64,000 bases of DNA, taken from contig OV121088.1 of assembly GCA_921293015.1 (NCBI GenBank), forward strand, positions 3,472,001 to 3,536,000, read 5' to 3'. Made by a program: the position numbers and the translations under genes. Source of the DNA: Phorcus lineatus. Lineage: Eukaryota > Mollusca > Gastropoda > Trochida > Trochidae. This document shows, piece after piece, positions 35,784 through 49,346 of this stretch (the first letter of the stretch is position 1; each line of letters starts with the position of its first letter). The notes under the pieces are model-generated. The model was not told where the DNA came from. It did no database searches and saw only the letters and a list, made by a program, of their open reading frames with translations.

Positions 35784-38700
35784 ATGGCGACCTTAGGAGC
35801 TGCAAAACAAGTTTCTCCTCTTATTCGAGTATGTTACACTTTGTGGTTTTGAAAATTAGGTTTTCCGAGAGGAATAGTGGTTTCTCAACTATTGATTTTG
35901 CTCCCCGTGTAAAATAAATTAGCTGTTCTTGGTGGTTACCATGGTAAAGTACTTGGCTATTGCCGGTACCTCAGTTTTCGTGCAATCGCTGTTTGACGCC
36001 AGAGATTTAGAGTTACATCTAAGACTGAGAGAAGCACTCAGATTATCTTCCATGGTGACAGTGTCATTGCGTACAGGCAATTATTATGTCACTATCATCG
36101 TTTTAATTAGTTATTGTTCACACATCAGCATTTATCTTGCTAAAATGATATGTATTCTTACCCTTCAATAATAAAACATACTGTTAGATATTGCTTTTTG
36201 AAATAATGATTGTTAAGTGCAAGCCTTTCTCTTGAAGTTTTGTGATGAAGATATATATGGGATATTTGCAACAAACCGCCCAGCCAATAAGGGACTTCTG
36301 CACACAAAAAGTCACATGGCATTAACAAATACTCTGATGGGCACAAGTAGTCAAACATAGGCGTATGTAGGTCGAGAGGTTAGTATGCGGCTCGCTTGCG
36401 AGAATATGAGCATCCGCGTATGGTAATCACTGAGGTCAAGAGGCTCTATACCTGCAACTGCATAGGAAAGCAGGTAGAGACCGGCTATGGTTAAAACATG
36501 GCGGGCGAGTGCATACAGTACTGTATGTGCGGTTTTTGCTATGTTGCAGTCATTTCTTTATAGGCTTAGTCAATTGGAATCTCATGCAAAAATTATCTTT
36601 AAGTATCATTAACATTGAAATCACTTGTGTTTTATCTTTATAACTCTGCAAAATCTGCAAGTGTTTGGTCCACTGAAACATCAACAGACGTTGCTTTCTT
36701 GTAAATAGCGGGTGAAAGCATCAACCAATCACATCACGGCAAATGAACTAATTACAGATTTACATTGACGCATATTTATTCTTATTGACCTGGTGATGTC
36801 AAAAGAGGATGTAGCGACGAACGTTGGTGGAAAGTACATTTTCAAGTGCTAATTCTTTGAATGTCAAAAGGTTGAGAATAATGAATAGAAAGCATTTTTT
36901 ATGGATTTACAACTTTTTTATTGCAGGATTGTGTTGTTTCAGTGTAGATACTAACACCGTTATCAAGCAAGTGAGAATAATAGACTTGAACCATTAATTG
37001 ACTTATGTATGTAGGATTTTTATCAATGTTCATAAACATCAGCAAGTTTGTCCTGACGCTTAAGCACAAAGCGACAGGCGAAATACAGCTGATGGCACTA
37101 GCGCTTATTTTATTCATGGTGACCTCGCTAATCAACAAGGTCGTTTCTGGTTGTCTGGCACTCTAGAGACGGCAGCGCCCAACGCAATTTCTTCAAGTAC
37201 CTTTTAAAAAAAAAAGAGAGTTAACTTTGATTTTTAACACTGAAAATTGGTGGTAGAGAGTTTATGAACTGTGGAAACGATACATTAATGCTACGCAGAA
37301 TTTGTTCAAACTTTTATGTCGAAATTGAAAAATCAGATTTCCATCCAGTTTAACGATGTCCTCCTGTTGTTAGTTTGCGGGTCGTTTGCAAAGAATAGAG
37401 CATTCGGCAACAGAAATTTCTGTCTAGAACTCACTAAGTAGCTCCTTTGAAATGATTGTTACTGTTTCAACTTTGTATATTGTTCAGCCTTGTGCCCTGG
37501 CAGATGATGAGATTGATGTATTTATTCTGAATTTCTTTGTAAACCAAATAAAACTCATTCATATGGTGTTTCCTTTGTTTCAGTTTGGTAGATATGCGGC
37601 ACTTATTACAGGCGTTATTTATGGCAGCACTAGGCTAAGTAAGTATTGTTTGCTTTCTATCTCAGTTTTTATGCCATATCTGTAGACGAGTATGCATATA
37701 GGTATATCTGTATGTATATGATAGGGCTGTGCAGTCACAGAAGCATTATTGCAATACTGATTTTCTGTGCAACACAATAATTGCAATTATTGTTTCATTT
37801 CGCAATATATAGCAACAACTAATTTCAAGTCATATTAATTAGGAAATCTTGTTGATAATTTTTCTTAACATGTAGGAAAAATTCTTTTACTGTGCTAGAA
37901 AACACATTTGGCTGTAAAATAAATGATGGTATACAGTTTTAAAAAATATGCCATCAACATTTACTTTATCTTATTTGGGTATGGTCTTTTTTCTTTTAAA
38001 ATCTGAAGTCATTTTATCAAATGCATAATGCTTAAACTGCATAAAGAATTATAAAAAGTTTAGTTATTTTATTCAATATATAGCAATGTTTTTGCAATAC
38101 ATGACCTGTATATTGCAATATAATGCAATACAAAATTTTATGCAATACCCAAGATTGGTATATAGTTAGCTAAATAGTTCATATTATATTGAAAGAAATG
38201 GTTGTTTTCGCCTATATAATTTTATACCCCAATTGACAATTCAAATGCAGGAGGATTTCCCCATGAAAAGTCAGCAATGGTTGGTTACAGGTGATAGACA
38301 ACCTCTAGTCTAAAATTGAGAGCAAAGTGAAACAAACATTTTCTTATGTGTATTAAAAAGTTGATCAATTGCCCAATATCATTTATAAAAGGCTGTCAGC
38401 CATTTCAACCAAGAAAGTTTGAATATTTTGTCACCAAGAAGTTTAATGTTGATACATGTTTTACACGCTGTGCACAGAAAGTAGTTTTCTCTGGTGTTAA
38501 ACATTGTGATAGGCCTAATTTCTTCTGGATGTTTTCTAGTGACCTCCATATCCAGTAAAGCAATGAAAGGGTTTGAGATCTAATTGCCTCTAATGTTAAG
38601 AATGATGCTAACCTGATGTTGCATGTATCAGATCGTCTGCGCAGCAAGGAGGTTGTTATACAGGAGCATGAGGATAAACTCCGCGTGATCAGGGACGCTC

Positions 38701-39490
38701 GTCTCAAGAAGGAGAAGTTGGACTTTGAAGCAGGTTCGTTTATTAGTCGACGGAAGACTGTCATCTTTTTCAGACTATTCATTCAGTATGGAAAATGCTT
38801 TTTGTAGAACAAACCCAATTCAAATGCAGGAGGATGCAAATTTTAAAGCAGGTTCGTTTATTAGTCGACGGAAGACTGTCATCTTTATCTGACTATTCAT
38901 TCAGTATGGAAAATGCTTTTTGTAGAACAAACCCCACCTATATCTCAAAGGTGCTCAGTGTAAAGTAAATCTTCAGAAGAAAAGCATCAGTTGAATGTAA
39001 CACAAAACAACCTAAGTACCATCAATTAACATTGCTTTAAGGCAAGGTTAAGGATCTAAACTAACCTTATGACTTTTTGCAACAGATGTCAGATAAGCCC
39101 TGTGTAACTACCATCCATTAAAATTGCTTAAAATTGGGTCTAAGCTAACCTTATTGCTTTGTGCGACAGATCGTATATAAGCCCTGTGTATCTGGTGAGT
39201 TCTTGGTGTCAATAGATTACAGGAGATTTGAAATTTGAGCGCCAGGTGTCAAAAAAAGAATTTGCTTTGATCAGGTCCCCAAAGTTAATTATTCCATTAT
39301 AATACATATACATATGTCAGAAGGTTTGAAAAATGGAATTAATGATAATCGCAATTAGATATCACCTCTCATCATTGATAGGATGATTTAATAAAGACCG
39401 TATCTTTTTGGAATGCCTATCTGTAACATTTCTTTGTTTCTTCCAGCCGAGATGAAGGCCCTTGCTGTGGAAGCCGGAGTGAAAACATAG
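35784..39490 (+). CDS. ATP5ME: ATP synthase subunit e, mitochondrial
   Basis: Four exons, 35784-35828, 37584-37638, 38632-38733 and 39447-39490, join in phase and predict 81 residues (69 in human). The N-terminal KQVSPLIR and the membrane segment FGRYAALITGVIYGSTRL (residues 16-33) match the family. The GxxxG dimer motif is GVIYG (25-29). The rest is a charged helix (RLRSKEVVIQEHEDKLRVIR) as expected for the part facing the intermembrane space. The subunit sits in the Fo membrane sector and helps ATP synthase dimers form and shape cristae. Start context is AACATGGCG. A possible ATTAAA signal follows at 39583-39588. Exon 3's donor region is part of a tandem duplication (38724-38935). The C-terminal exon (EMKALAVEAGVKT) makes it slightly longer than the vertebrate form. 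Confidence 0.95.
36361..36540 (+). repeat. Possible tRNA-derived SINE fragment
   Basis: The stretch TAGGTCGAGAGGTTAGTATG followed by CGGCTCGCTTGCGAG resembles the A-box half of a tRNA-derived repeat within intron 1 of ATP5ME. No good B box follows, so the call is weak. Confidence 0.25.
38724..38935. repeat. Tandem duplication across the exon 3 splice donor of ATP5ME
   Basis: Two copies of about 94 bp (38724-38817 and 38842-38935, period 118) are nearly identical. They include the end of exon 3 (TTTGAAGCAG, TTTAAAGCAG in copy 2), its GGTTCGTTTATTAGTCGAC donor region and the following intron. The linker also repeats a CAATTCAAATGCAGGAGGAT stretch seen at about 38230. The second copy therefore presents a spare donor site. 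Confidence 0.9.
39020..39196. repeat. Two degenerate tandem units in the last intron of ATP5ME
   Basis: Two units of about 90 bp share AACCTTAT...CTTTTTGCAACAGAT / CTTTGTGCGACAGAT and ATAAGCCCTGTGTA. The TTTGTGCAAC-type motif with AACCTTA recurs at 54665-54722, which suggests a dispersed MITE family. Confidence 0.5.
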
Positions 39491-42400
39491 CCCAACCATA
39501 AATCTACTAGTTATCAGTATGCGTGCTGCACATGTGAACTCTAGACTCAACTAAGTTACAAAGTGTCTGTATATAGAACCAGATTAAAAGGATTCAAACA
39601 TTTCATAATTTGTTTCTCTTGTTACAACATAAGTTCTTTTGCCAAGATAGAGTCTTAGGAGGTGCTATTTTTTTTTATCTAAATGAGGTGCAATTGAAAA
39701 GATTGAAGAGTGTATTTCCTCTAAATTCAACCCTAGTCTGCTGTCTGTTGTTGTCCCCCAACCCTTGGTATGGATGGATGCCGCATCTCAGAACAGGTGA
39801 TATTGTATGTAGTGGCGTCTTTCCTTAGGTATGTACATCCAGATTCTTGAAAACGTGAAAACCTGAAATTGTCTTTATGGTTGGTCCCAGTCCATATTGG
39901 GGGTTTGGCAGACATCAGCCCTTGTGCATGACACTTTGAACTCTTGCACAATATCTCACGAGGGCTGCACACTAAGTAATCAAATTTGGTAACGCTTCAA
40001 TTGGATGATTACCCAGACACTAGGGTGATTTTTGTGATCTAAGCATTATTTTGAGGTCACCATAGATCCCCAGTTTTAAAAATTGTGATAACTCTTGTTC
40101 AGATACTTGTGATTAAAACAAAACGTTCCGATGTTAAAGACACCTTGCGTGTATATAATGATATCAAGTGGGTTCAAAATAAAAAAGCTGCAAGTCGTAC
40201 AATACCTAATAACATCTTAATGTCCATCAATAACTATTTCATTTAGGTTTTTTATTTTGATCAGTGAGGAGCTATTTTTATAATTTATTTGGTGCAATCA
40301 AGAGGATAACTAATGAATCTTTCTACATCTAAATAGTCGCTCTCCAATTTATCTCATGCAAATAAAAACAGACCTAGACCTATATATCTCTACCATACAG
40401 AAACTCAAAAACAAAATGACAGGCTAAAATGTGCATGTATCAATGACGTTACATCTGTAATATATGTATTCAAAATATATGTTTAGTCTCATTTGATGTT
40501 TTACAACAAATTTTAGGGATAATGACGTCTCACAAACTTTTAGCTTTGAGGGAACAGAAGTTCTGGAGGAGACGTCCAATGTAAAAACAATGATGCGAGC
40601 CCATGCTATTTATAAGCCACCTGAAGAGATAAAAATACTCAGTCATCAACTTTTTCATGATTCTTTTTCACTTCAGTTGTATAGTGTGAGAATGTCTACT
40701 ATCATAATTTGGAATAATAGGGCAGTTTGACTGATCTGTAACAATAACCAAATTTCATATAGTGATGTCAGTGATTATATTACTATACTATTATAAAATT
40801 ATGTAGTTTGTTACATTATTTGGTGACATTAGGTGCACCAGTTTATGTAATGTCATGTTGACATCATGGCCACCATAAATGACTGGTGTCTACAGAATGT
40901 GGGCGGTGTCACTAAATTTGGAGACATTGGTTGACATCATGTTCACAACTTTTTACAAACAAACATAAAGGCGGGTTTTACTGGTAATACTGTGAATATA
41001 GGTCAGGGCCAAACAAGTAGGACATAATGTTGTAATATCTACTTAAGGCAGCCGTTGCCGGTCCAAAGTCTCGGATTATTTACAACAAAGAGTAAACAAC
41101 TGCATATGAGTCAATCCCTTCAAAGAGGAGTAGAAACACTGCATTGTTCGCAGCAGTTTTTTAAACAGAAAGTTACTTGTACTCAATGTCTGAAAGTATA
41201 CAATTCAGATGAAAATATTCACTCCCCTAAATCAAAAGTCGTTAAGTGAGGGGATATTTGTATCTACATTGTATTGTAGGGACTGAACCTTGACTTGAAC
41301 CATGCTCAAAGTAATTACTTTTCACAAATGAATATTCAATGAATATTACAAAATAAAAGACGAAATGGTGATATGGCGATTACAGCTTTGCTATGTGGAT
41401 TTGTGCCTGATACAATGTAGCGCTATGTGCGTAGGTTGCCTTTCGAGGATAAATTTATAGGTTTCGATTTGTATTTTTTTCGATTAACAGTTCAAATCCG
41501 GGTTAATTCAATTAAAGTTCAATAATTAATTCGGGCATGGAGGTATTTAGAAAACAGTCTGAACTGTTTCATTTACGAGTACTGAAGATCTGTCATGAGT
41601 AGGTAAAGTCGAGACTGATCTGAACTTGAGTCGCAGGTGACATGACGTCTTGAGTTATTCGGCCGTGTGAGATCTCCTTAAAGGCACTAGCGCACATCAA
41701 TATTCGTAAATGCCACGAATGCGCAGATCATTCATATATATAAATATTAATAACGACCCGCACTCAGCTAAGTTAAAAACAAATATGTATGTATGTGTTC
41801 AGGTTGTAAAGTTGATTTGAAGTATATACTGACCGGAAGTATTTAATGCAGCGTTGCGTTGAATCCGCATTGACTACGATATCGGAAATATCAAAATATT
41901 GCTTTCAGTCAGATGAACGAAAACGGCAGTCACTATCTTTATCCAATAAAATTCCATATACTTCAATTTATAAATCGGTTGAATCACAAGATTTCTTTAA
42001 TAAACAATATGTCGCCCTTTATTAAATTCAGACTCAGGTAAGTTCAAAAGCTGCACTTTTTACTAGTTGAGTCTGTTCATTGTTTTCAATCTCAAACGTG
42101 CAGATTTTGAACTTAACATTTTCATTGTTCATTACAGGTCAATTGTAAAGAATCGTGTGTATATCACTGCGTCGATATGAAGCTAAAGTGAGTGCCTTAT
42201 CCTCATAAGCCGCCTAAAGTAGCCAATATAAACCGAAAAGCGTTCTGTTGTTCCTTTTAAGTTGTGTTACAATATATAGGTTATTATTTAAATGAAATTA
42301 AACAGGTTCTACACCCTTAAAACTTCAGATGACGTCTGTTAAAAAAACCAGCAATCCTAGGGGGGCTCGGCTTTCAGAATATCGTTATTGTAGGAGAATA

Positions 42401-44140
42401 TATGTAGATTTCAAGTTTCTACTACAAAAATAAGGGATAACCATTTAAGTACATGATAATCCAGGGTAAACGTTAAAATACTGTAAAAGTATTTCTCGAC
42501 TTATACCCTGGATCCAACAAAGTCTAAGACTCTTAAATTACTTGAGTGACTCCAATTTGATTTTGCATTTCGATTACTTTGAAGCGTCAATATAATCGCA
42601 AGTTACTCCTGTGCTTTTGTCTTGAAAGACCAGCGAAAGCAACGCTTGACTACAATGAAATGAATTGTATCAGAAAAGAAAAAAACTTTTTAAACACATT
42701 GAATCGACCTCAGTAAATAACCAAGTAATAAACCTTGACAATTAAGTACAACTAAAAATAGTTGTATAAACATGAGTTCTATTTTGCCCCTGCATTGCTC
42801 TCAATTGAAATAATGATAAACGTGAGATACCCTCCAATAGTTTTAATCTCATGTCCAACCTCCAAGAGTATATTCAAGGGTTGGTAATATTTGTGATAAA
42901 AACATTGAATAAGAAAAAAATCCACAACAATGTTTTGCTTGAAAGCAAGAAAAAACATTTTTAAATGGATTTTACGTGTTGGAGACTGAGTTAGTATATT
43001 AAATATATATCGAATAGTTGGAAGGGACTCTGTTTTTAGTGAGAGATGGTCCGAAAAAGTCTCCATTAGTTTGACACGCGGGCACGATTCCCAAGTGCCA
43101 AACTAACGAAGACTTTTCCTACACATATTATAGATTTCGGACGCGCGTGGCATGGCGCGCGCAGATGTCTCAAATGTAATCTTGGAAAATAATTTACAGC
43201 AGACACGGCGTCATACATTGGATGGAAGTTTTTAGTAGGTCTTGTAACAAATGTTTATGAAAATGGGACGCCGAATTTCGAAAAGATCATAAATAAGGCA
43301 TTTAAGAGATAACGTTATAAGAAACACGATTTGATCTTAAACTCAGGATATAGTGTATTTTACTTGTCATCTAAGCAACATAAAAATATCTAAATTATAC
43401 CCTCTGTCGCTTTAAAGTTAAAATAACTGTGTTGTCCAGATTTAGTTTTCCCTCGATTGCATTTCCCTTAACACCAATTCTTATTTTTTTCATGGACAGA
43501 TGGCCATGATTCGTTACATGGTAGTTTTCTATCGGGGTATTTTTGAGGAAACGAAATTCTAAGGGGCATATGGATATCTGTCATCCATACGCCATTATTT
43601 ACACCTTATTTGAAGCACGTTACTGATTGTAATATGTTGGTTGCTTTAAAAGATTTTACATTTAGACAAAGAAGAAAGTGTATCCCTTTAGAAGAAAAAC
43701 AGAGATAAAGCCATTCAATGGCGTTTCGAGGGTGAAAAACCTTGCAAATAATTATTAGTTTGTGTGAAATGATTGATTTAGTACACAGCAAACACACATT
43801 AGTCTATGAGAAGTTTACGATATTATATATTAGATTACACTCCTACTGTAAACGACAATGATTTTTTATTTGTTTGTCATAGACGTTAGCAATAATGTTT
43901 CCATTGACATTCACTTTCAAGAATCACTTTCGAACTCCTCATTTTAACTCACGACTGTCACTAAAATGATGCCATTCCATTGTACCGCAAAGAACGTATC
44001 TCCCCTTAATCACCTGAGCGAAACCCGAGAATGACCTCCTCCAGTGACTTCCTATTGACTCAACCAAAATCTCAACCGACTTTTTGAACACGCCTTTGCT
44101 TTCGTCAGCCCACAAAATAACTTGGAAACTTAACTAAGAT
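39491..44140. other. Intergenic stretch without a supported gene
   Basis: No long exon. Two exon-like pieces lie at 42009-42037 (ATGTCGCCC start, CTCAG/GTAAGT donor) and 42138-42186 (TTACAG acceptor, AAA/GTGAGT donor). Together they encode only about two dozen residues before a stop, so they could be 5' untranslated exons or a non-coding RNA. An imperfect hairpin lies at 43053-43119 (arms AAAAAGTCTCCATTAGTTTG and its complement). Confidence 0.35.
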
Positions 44141-44400
<260 letters not shown>

Positions 44401-44529
44401 ATCACTCTCTGTTGTTTTTTGCTCTACATATAGTTCAGTAGTTCAGTTCTATAACTTAGCATCTGTGTAATGGATGTCAGGCTCTTGACAAAATATATCA
44501 TTAAAACATAGGTGCAAAAATGTATTAAA

Positions 44530-44717
44530 CAGTGGCGAATCTAGGAATTTTAAATGGGTTAGGCAGGGATAGCTTTTGAATCGGAGGGGAAGGAGTTCAC
44601 TCTCGTGGTTTCCTGTTTTACGGTTGATTTTAAATTTTAAAAAATTCCAAAGGGGTTGACCCCCATGAACCTCAATGACCCCCCCCCCCCCCCCCCTTAT
44701 CGCATGGATCCGCCCTT
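44530..44717. repeat. hAT-like MITE with C homopolymer
   Basis: Starts CAGTGGCGAATCTAGGAATT and ends GCATGGATCCGCCC, an imperfect inverted repeat of the start. It contains a run of about 18 C bases before the right end. CAGTGGCGGATCCAGG-type ends with G/C homopolymers are typical of non-autonomous elements spread through marine invertebrate genomes. Confidence 0.6.
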
Positions 44718-47218
44718 TTGACGGAAAAGGTTGGCTGACTTTAGTACAGCCGAGTTATTTAAACGCTCTATTTAACTCATAGCCTTCTGTCTACTGTAGT
44801 CAGCCTGTTCTTTATTTGGAACATTCTTCCTTTGAATGCTTTACACACCGTCTTAAGAAATGTATACTATAATACATTCAGTCCTCTAATGGAATGAATG
44901 ACGAACATAGAGAAATATAAGTCAAGCATGATAGTCAACAAACATGTACGTATAAACTTACATCCTGGTTTGAGAATCGGGTGGGTTGTTGTTCGTCGCT
45001 TTGAGATCTATCATCAGGTAGGTCATGCTTGGAAAGAAGTCCCAAATGGATTTACCTATCAATTATACACTTAAAAGTAGGTTTAAACTTATTCATAATA
45101 GCTCATTTTTTATACTGCGTGGGAAACGTGGCTTTCAGTCGAAGAGGTTGACTGTCCTCCATTTTGTCTAATCGTCTGATTATCAAAGCGCAATGCTGCC
45201 GAAATTTATACAACATCTAATTTATCGTCTCATTTCATAATTTTCGATTACGGAAAATGGATAATTGAAACGGAAGCCATATACATATTTGCATGTTTTA
45301 AGTTAGAAGGCAAATTAGCGTAGCCTGATATATAACTATCAAACTCCTTCGCTGCATTTTCCCGTCTGCATACGCTCCACCAACTCTCGTCTGCTAGCCG
45401 TTGTTTCAACGAGATTTCGTCTCCTTTCCCCCCAGTTGACCCAACGTAATATCAAAATATAGTCGCAAGCAACGACAATGACAGGATTCAGCAAAATATG
45501 AGCATCCGTGACTCTTGGGGGCAAACTAAGTGCTTCTCCAAGTTGAGATAGCGTTTTGAAGACATTTTTAGTACACTGCAGTTGATTTAGCCGTGTTATG
45601 AAGCAAAATGACGTTTTGTATACGTTTTCAGTACGTAGGAGCGGAAGTGAGGTTTACTCGATGTACACGACCTGCTGCCAGTTGAGGCAAGGGAGCAACA
45701 GCATCAAAATGTAAGGGGTATCTGGAGGGGAGGCAGTAGAGGTTTGAAAGTTGAAAAAGGGCCAGTGTTTTCCTTTGGCGAGATCAAGGGGTTTGCCGAC
45801 ACTGGAATACAGTTTCCGAGTGCTGGTACATAGGTTGAAGGTCTTATTATATATAAATAATCAAGACTAGGCCTATGTCAGTCAGTCGGTCAGCTCAGCT
45901 CAGTCAGGCAGGCTTTTTAGCTCGCTTCACTGCCTGCCTGATCAGACTTTGACAGTGCTTGACGTACAAGTGTGCATTTCTGCATTTTATCACGCTAGAG
46001 TGTGTTTTCCTTCAATTGTTTGCAATTTAACCCTTGCTAACGCACTTAATTGACATATAGTATGATGCAAACTTTGACTCCCTCATGTGAACTGAAATGA
46101 CTGTTCGCGATCGATTTTGTTCTTGATTCTTAAAGAACGCGTGGGGTCCGAAAACTTCAAAAAGTCAAAAAAAGTAATATGGCGGCGTAAGTATGCATGC
46201 TACGAAGTCGCCATGATTTACTTTTTTGCTCCAAATGTATTTGCCTATCGTTTAAAAAAAGTGTGAGGTCTCTAAGTGCATTTTGAAAAAAAATCCCATG
46301 TTAATTTTTGAAAATTTGAGTGGTACTGTGCCTTTAACGCTTAATCCGATTAAGCCCAAAAGCTTATTAGAACCCCTTCTCATGAAGTTCTACCAGACTG
46401 CCAAGTTTGGCTGTTGTAGCTTTAGCGGTTTGGGCTAAATCGGGTCCACAAAATCGGTGGGAAAAAAAAAAAAAAAATAAATAAAACACGCCAATAACAA
46501 TAAGGATTCAGCAAAATTGCTGAATCCTTAATTACCCCTGCGCACAGTTGGCGGTCATTGTTTTAGTACTCCTCGCGCAAGCAACACGTGTTTTCCCCGC
46601 CCTCCCATTCCTAATAAATCCTATCGTTAATTTGCCTTGTAGAGTACGTTTAGGGCCTATATTTGTTTAGTCATTTTCTCCCATTTATTAGTCATTATCA
46701 GCTTGTCATTTAGTTTCATCTTTAGAATATTCTTGTTTAGTCTACTTGAATGTAGTAAGTTAGGGCTTATGTAAACAGATATTTCACTTTCTTAATTTGA
46801 ATCCATTATAAATCATAACTGAAATTCACTTAACATTCAATTAAATTATATAACATTACGCAATACATTTGCAACCATAAAATCTACATAACATATTAAA
46901 TCTCTTATATCAAATTCCAGATTTCACTTTATTACCATTTGTGTTAACATTGTCATTGACTTGCTACTCTGCCAAACAATAAACCTGTTGATTTTATTTC
47001 GTTGTTGGTTCTCCATTTTAATTATGTGAAAGTTTCAACTATGTATATACTAGTTCGATTTAATAACATGCTATTTTTTTTATCTAATTATATGATGGTT
47101 TCATTTTACCAGACATTATGAAATGCTTTACCCAATAGATCAATGGGTCAAAAGCTAATTAGATTATACTTAGAATTATTTTGGAGTATCATTCAATTGG
47201 ATAAATGTGTCATTATAC
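44718..47218. other. Intergenic stretch with several hairpins
   Basis: No supported exon. Structures seen are a GTCAGGCAGGC/GCCTGCCTGA hairpin at 45902-45943, an imperfect palindrome at 46166-46228 (CAAAAAAAGTAATATGGCGG and its near complement), an A homopolymer near 46465, and a perfect 14-bp-arm palindrome at 46501-46530. Confidence 0.5.
46501..46530. repeat. Perfect 30-bp palindromic hairpin
   Basis: Arms of 14 bp (TAAGGATTCAGCAA and its exact complement) around a two-base centre. It follows an A-rich tract and may be one end of a small dispersed element. Confidence 0.8.
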
Positions 47219-48195
47219 CCCCGCCTTACAGCGTAAGCGGTGGTATATAGCGTTCATTCTGTCTGTCCGTCCGTCACAAATCTTTGTCCGGAGCATATCT
47301 CCTAAACTATACATGCTAGCTTCACCAAACTTCATACACTTATCAACCATGATCCCTAGATGTGCCTTTTGAGGGTTAGACCTACAAATGATTTTTATTT
47401 TTTGCCGTTTCAATGGAAACATGACTGAAACAGTGACTATATGACCAAGTCCTTTGTCCGGAGCAAATCTCCAAAACTATACATGCTAGCTTCACCAAAC
47501 TTCATACACTTATCAACCATGATCCCTAGATGTGCCTTTGGAGGGTTAGACCATCAAATGATTTTTATTTTTTGCCGTTTCCATGGAAACATGACTAAAA
47601 CAGTGACAAAGTCCTTTGTCCGGAGCATATCTCCTAAACTATACATGCTAGCTTCACCAAACTTCATACACTTATCAACCATAATCCCTAGATGTGCCTT
47701 TTAAAGGTTAGACCAACAAATGATTTTTTTCGGTTTCCATGGAAACATGACTAAAACAGTGACAAAGTCCTTTGTCCGGAGCATATCTCCTAAACTATAC
47801 ATGCTAGCTTCACCAAACTTCATACACTTATCAACCATGATCCCTAGATGTGCCTTTTGAAGGTTAGACCAACAAATGATTTTTATTTTTTGCCGTTTCC
47901 ATGCAAACATGACTAAAACATCAACCATGATCCATATTGGTGCTTCTCTAGAGGGTAAGACCAAAAAATTATTTTAATTTTTTGCGGTTTTCATGGAAAC
48001 GTTACTAAAACAATGACTTTCTGACAAAGTGCTTTTTCCTGAGCATAACTCTTAAACTATACATGCTAGCTTCACGAACTTAATATACTTATCAACCATG
48101 ATCCCTAAGTGAGCTTTTTGAGGGTAAGACCAACAAAGAAGGCTAGACTATAGTTTGAAACGGGGTATGTGAGCTGTGCTCACTTTTTTACTTGT
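47219..48195. repeat. Tandem array of about 155-bp units within a dispersed element
   Basis: Five to six imperfect units of 150-170 bp share TTTGTCCGGAGCATATCTCC, ACTATACATGCTAGCTTCAC and ATGATCCCTAGATGTGCC. The array opens with CCCCGCCTTACAGCGTAAGCGG and GTCTGTCCGTCCGTCAC and closes near GGGGTATGTGAGCTGTGCTC. This head, with CTGTCCGTCCGTC, is familiar from repeats spread in mollusc and other marine invertebrate genomes. The open frames in the units are not genes. Confidence 0.85.
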
Positions 48196-48294
48196 TTAGT
48201 AAAATTTAAGTATCATCCGACTATTTGAAAGTTTCATCTTATTGGTTGAAAGTAACATATACGTCGATGAAAGTGCATGATTAAAATAAAAATA

Positions 48295-48650
48295 TTCTAA
48301 TTAGATAAAAATATCATCGATTTGGATAAAAAATCATCATCTTCTGAGATAAAATTATCATCTAATCGGATAAAATTATCACTATCAGATAGAATTGTCA
48401 CCTAATCAGATAAAATTGTCGCCTAATAAGATACAATTATCACCTAATGAGATAAAATTATCACCTAATCAGATAAAATTATCACCAAATCAGATAAAAT
48501 TATCACCTAATCAGATAAAATTGTCACCTAATCAGATAAAATTATCACCTAATCAGATACAATTATCACCTAATCAGATAAAATTATCACCTAATCAGAT
48601 AAAATTATCATCTAATCGGATAAACTTAACATCTTATCAAAAAGAAATAT
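48295..48650. repeat. 21-bp minisatellite
   Basis: About 15 copies of a 21-bp unit (ATCACCTAATCAGATAAAATT), best conserved from 48400 to 48610. The unit is a multiple of three, giving an open plus frame of SPNQIKL repeats; that frame lacks a credible start or context. Confidence 0.95.
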
Positions 48651-49346
48651 CATTTAAGGAGATAAACATTATCGTCTTAATAAATGCTGATGCTGAGTCT
48701 TATTATGTATTAGGTGAAACATTGTATAAATGGTTTATAAAAGAGTCTACTTAGCTGGAACTTTTATCGTATAAGATACAATACCGTCATGTTATTAGAT
48801 GAAACTACCATACGATTGTTTGAAACTTATATATATATAAAGACTTAAAATCTTATTAAGTTTCGTATATTTTTTGGACTCAAGGGACAATAAACGTCGA
48901 TTGAATTCTAGATTTTTACTTCTTTTGAGGGCTTAAACGCAATTTATAACACGATATTTCAAATTTTCTCGGTAACATGTGGAAAACTTATAGGCCGCAA
49001 AATTTTCTCACTGCACTCATATTTAAAAAAATCGCTTTTTTAATATTTTGTATAAATTAAAAGATTTACATTCATGTTAACAGGCATTTGAACGGACACA
49101 AGTAACGTTGACCAACGTTGACCAACATAAAGTTAAAAAGCTAGAAAATGATGGGTGAACATGTAATGGATAAAGTTCTTCTCGACATTCGAATACAAGA
49201 TACAATCAAGTTTAGTTTGGACTCTCTTGGCGTATTCATGTGATAAACTACAACGCCAGTGTTTTGAAATGATCGTTTCCATGTTGAACAAATCAAATCA
49301 ATATAAATCATAAAGAAAATAAAGTTTTTAAACATCAAGTTGAAGA

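Noticed and set aside
45339..45524. 61-codon minus-strand frame
   Set aside because: No recognisable motif, splice context or neighbouring exons.
47213..47964. Open frames on both strands in the 155-bp array
   Set aside because: Same short peptide repeated from a tandem non-coding element; no family match.
48395..48754. 119-codon frame with SPNQIKL repeats
   Set aside because: Product of the 21-bp minisatellite; no gene context.
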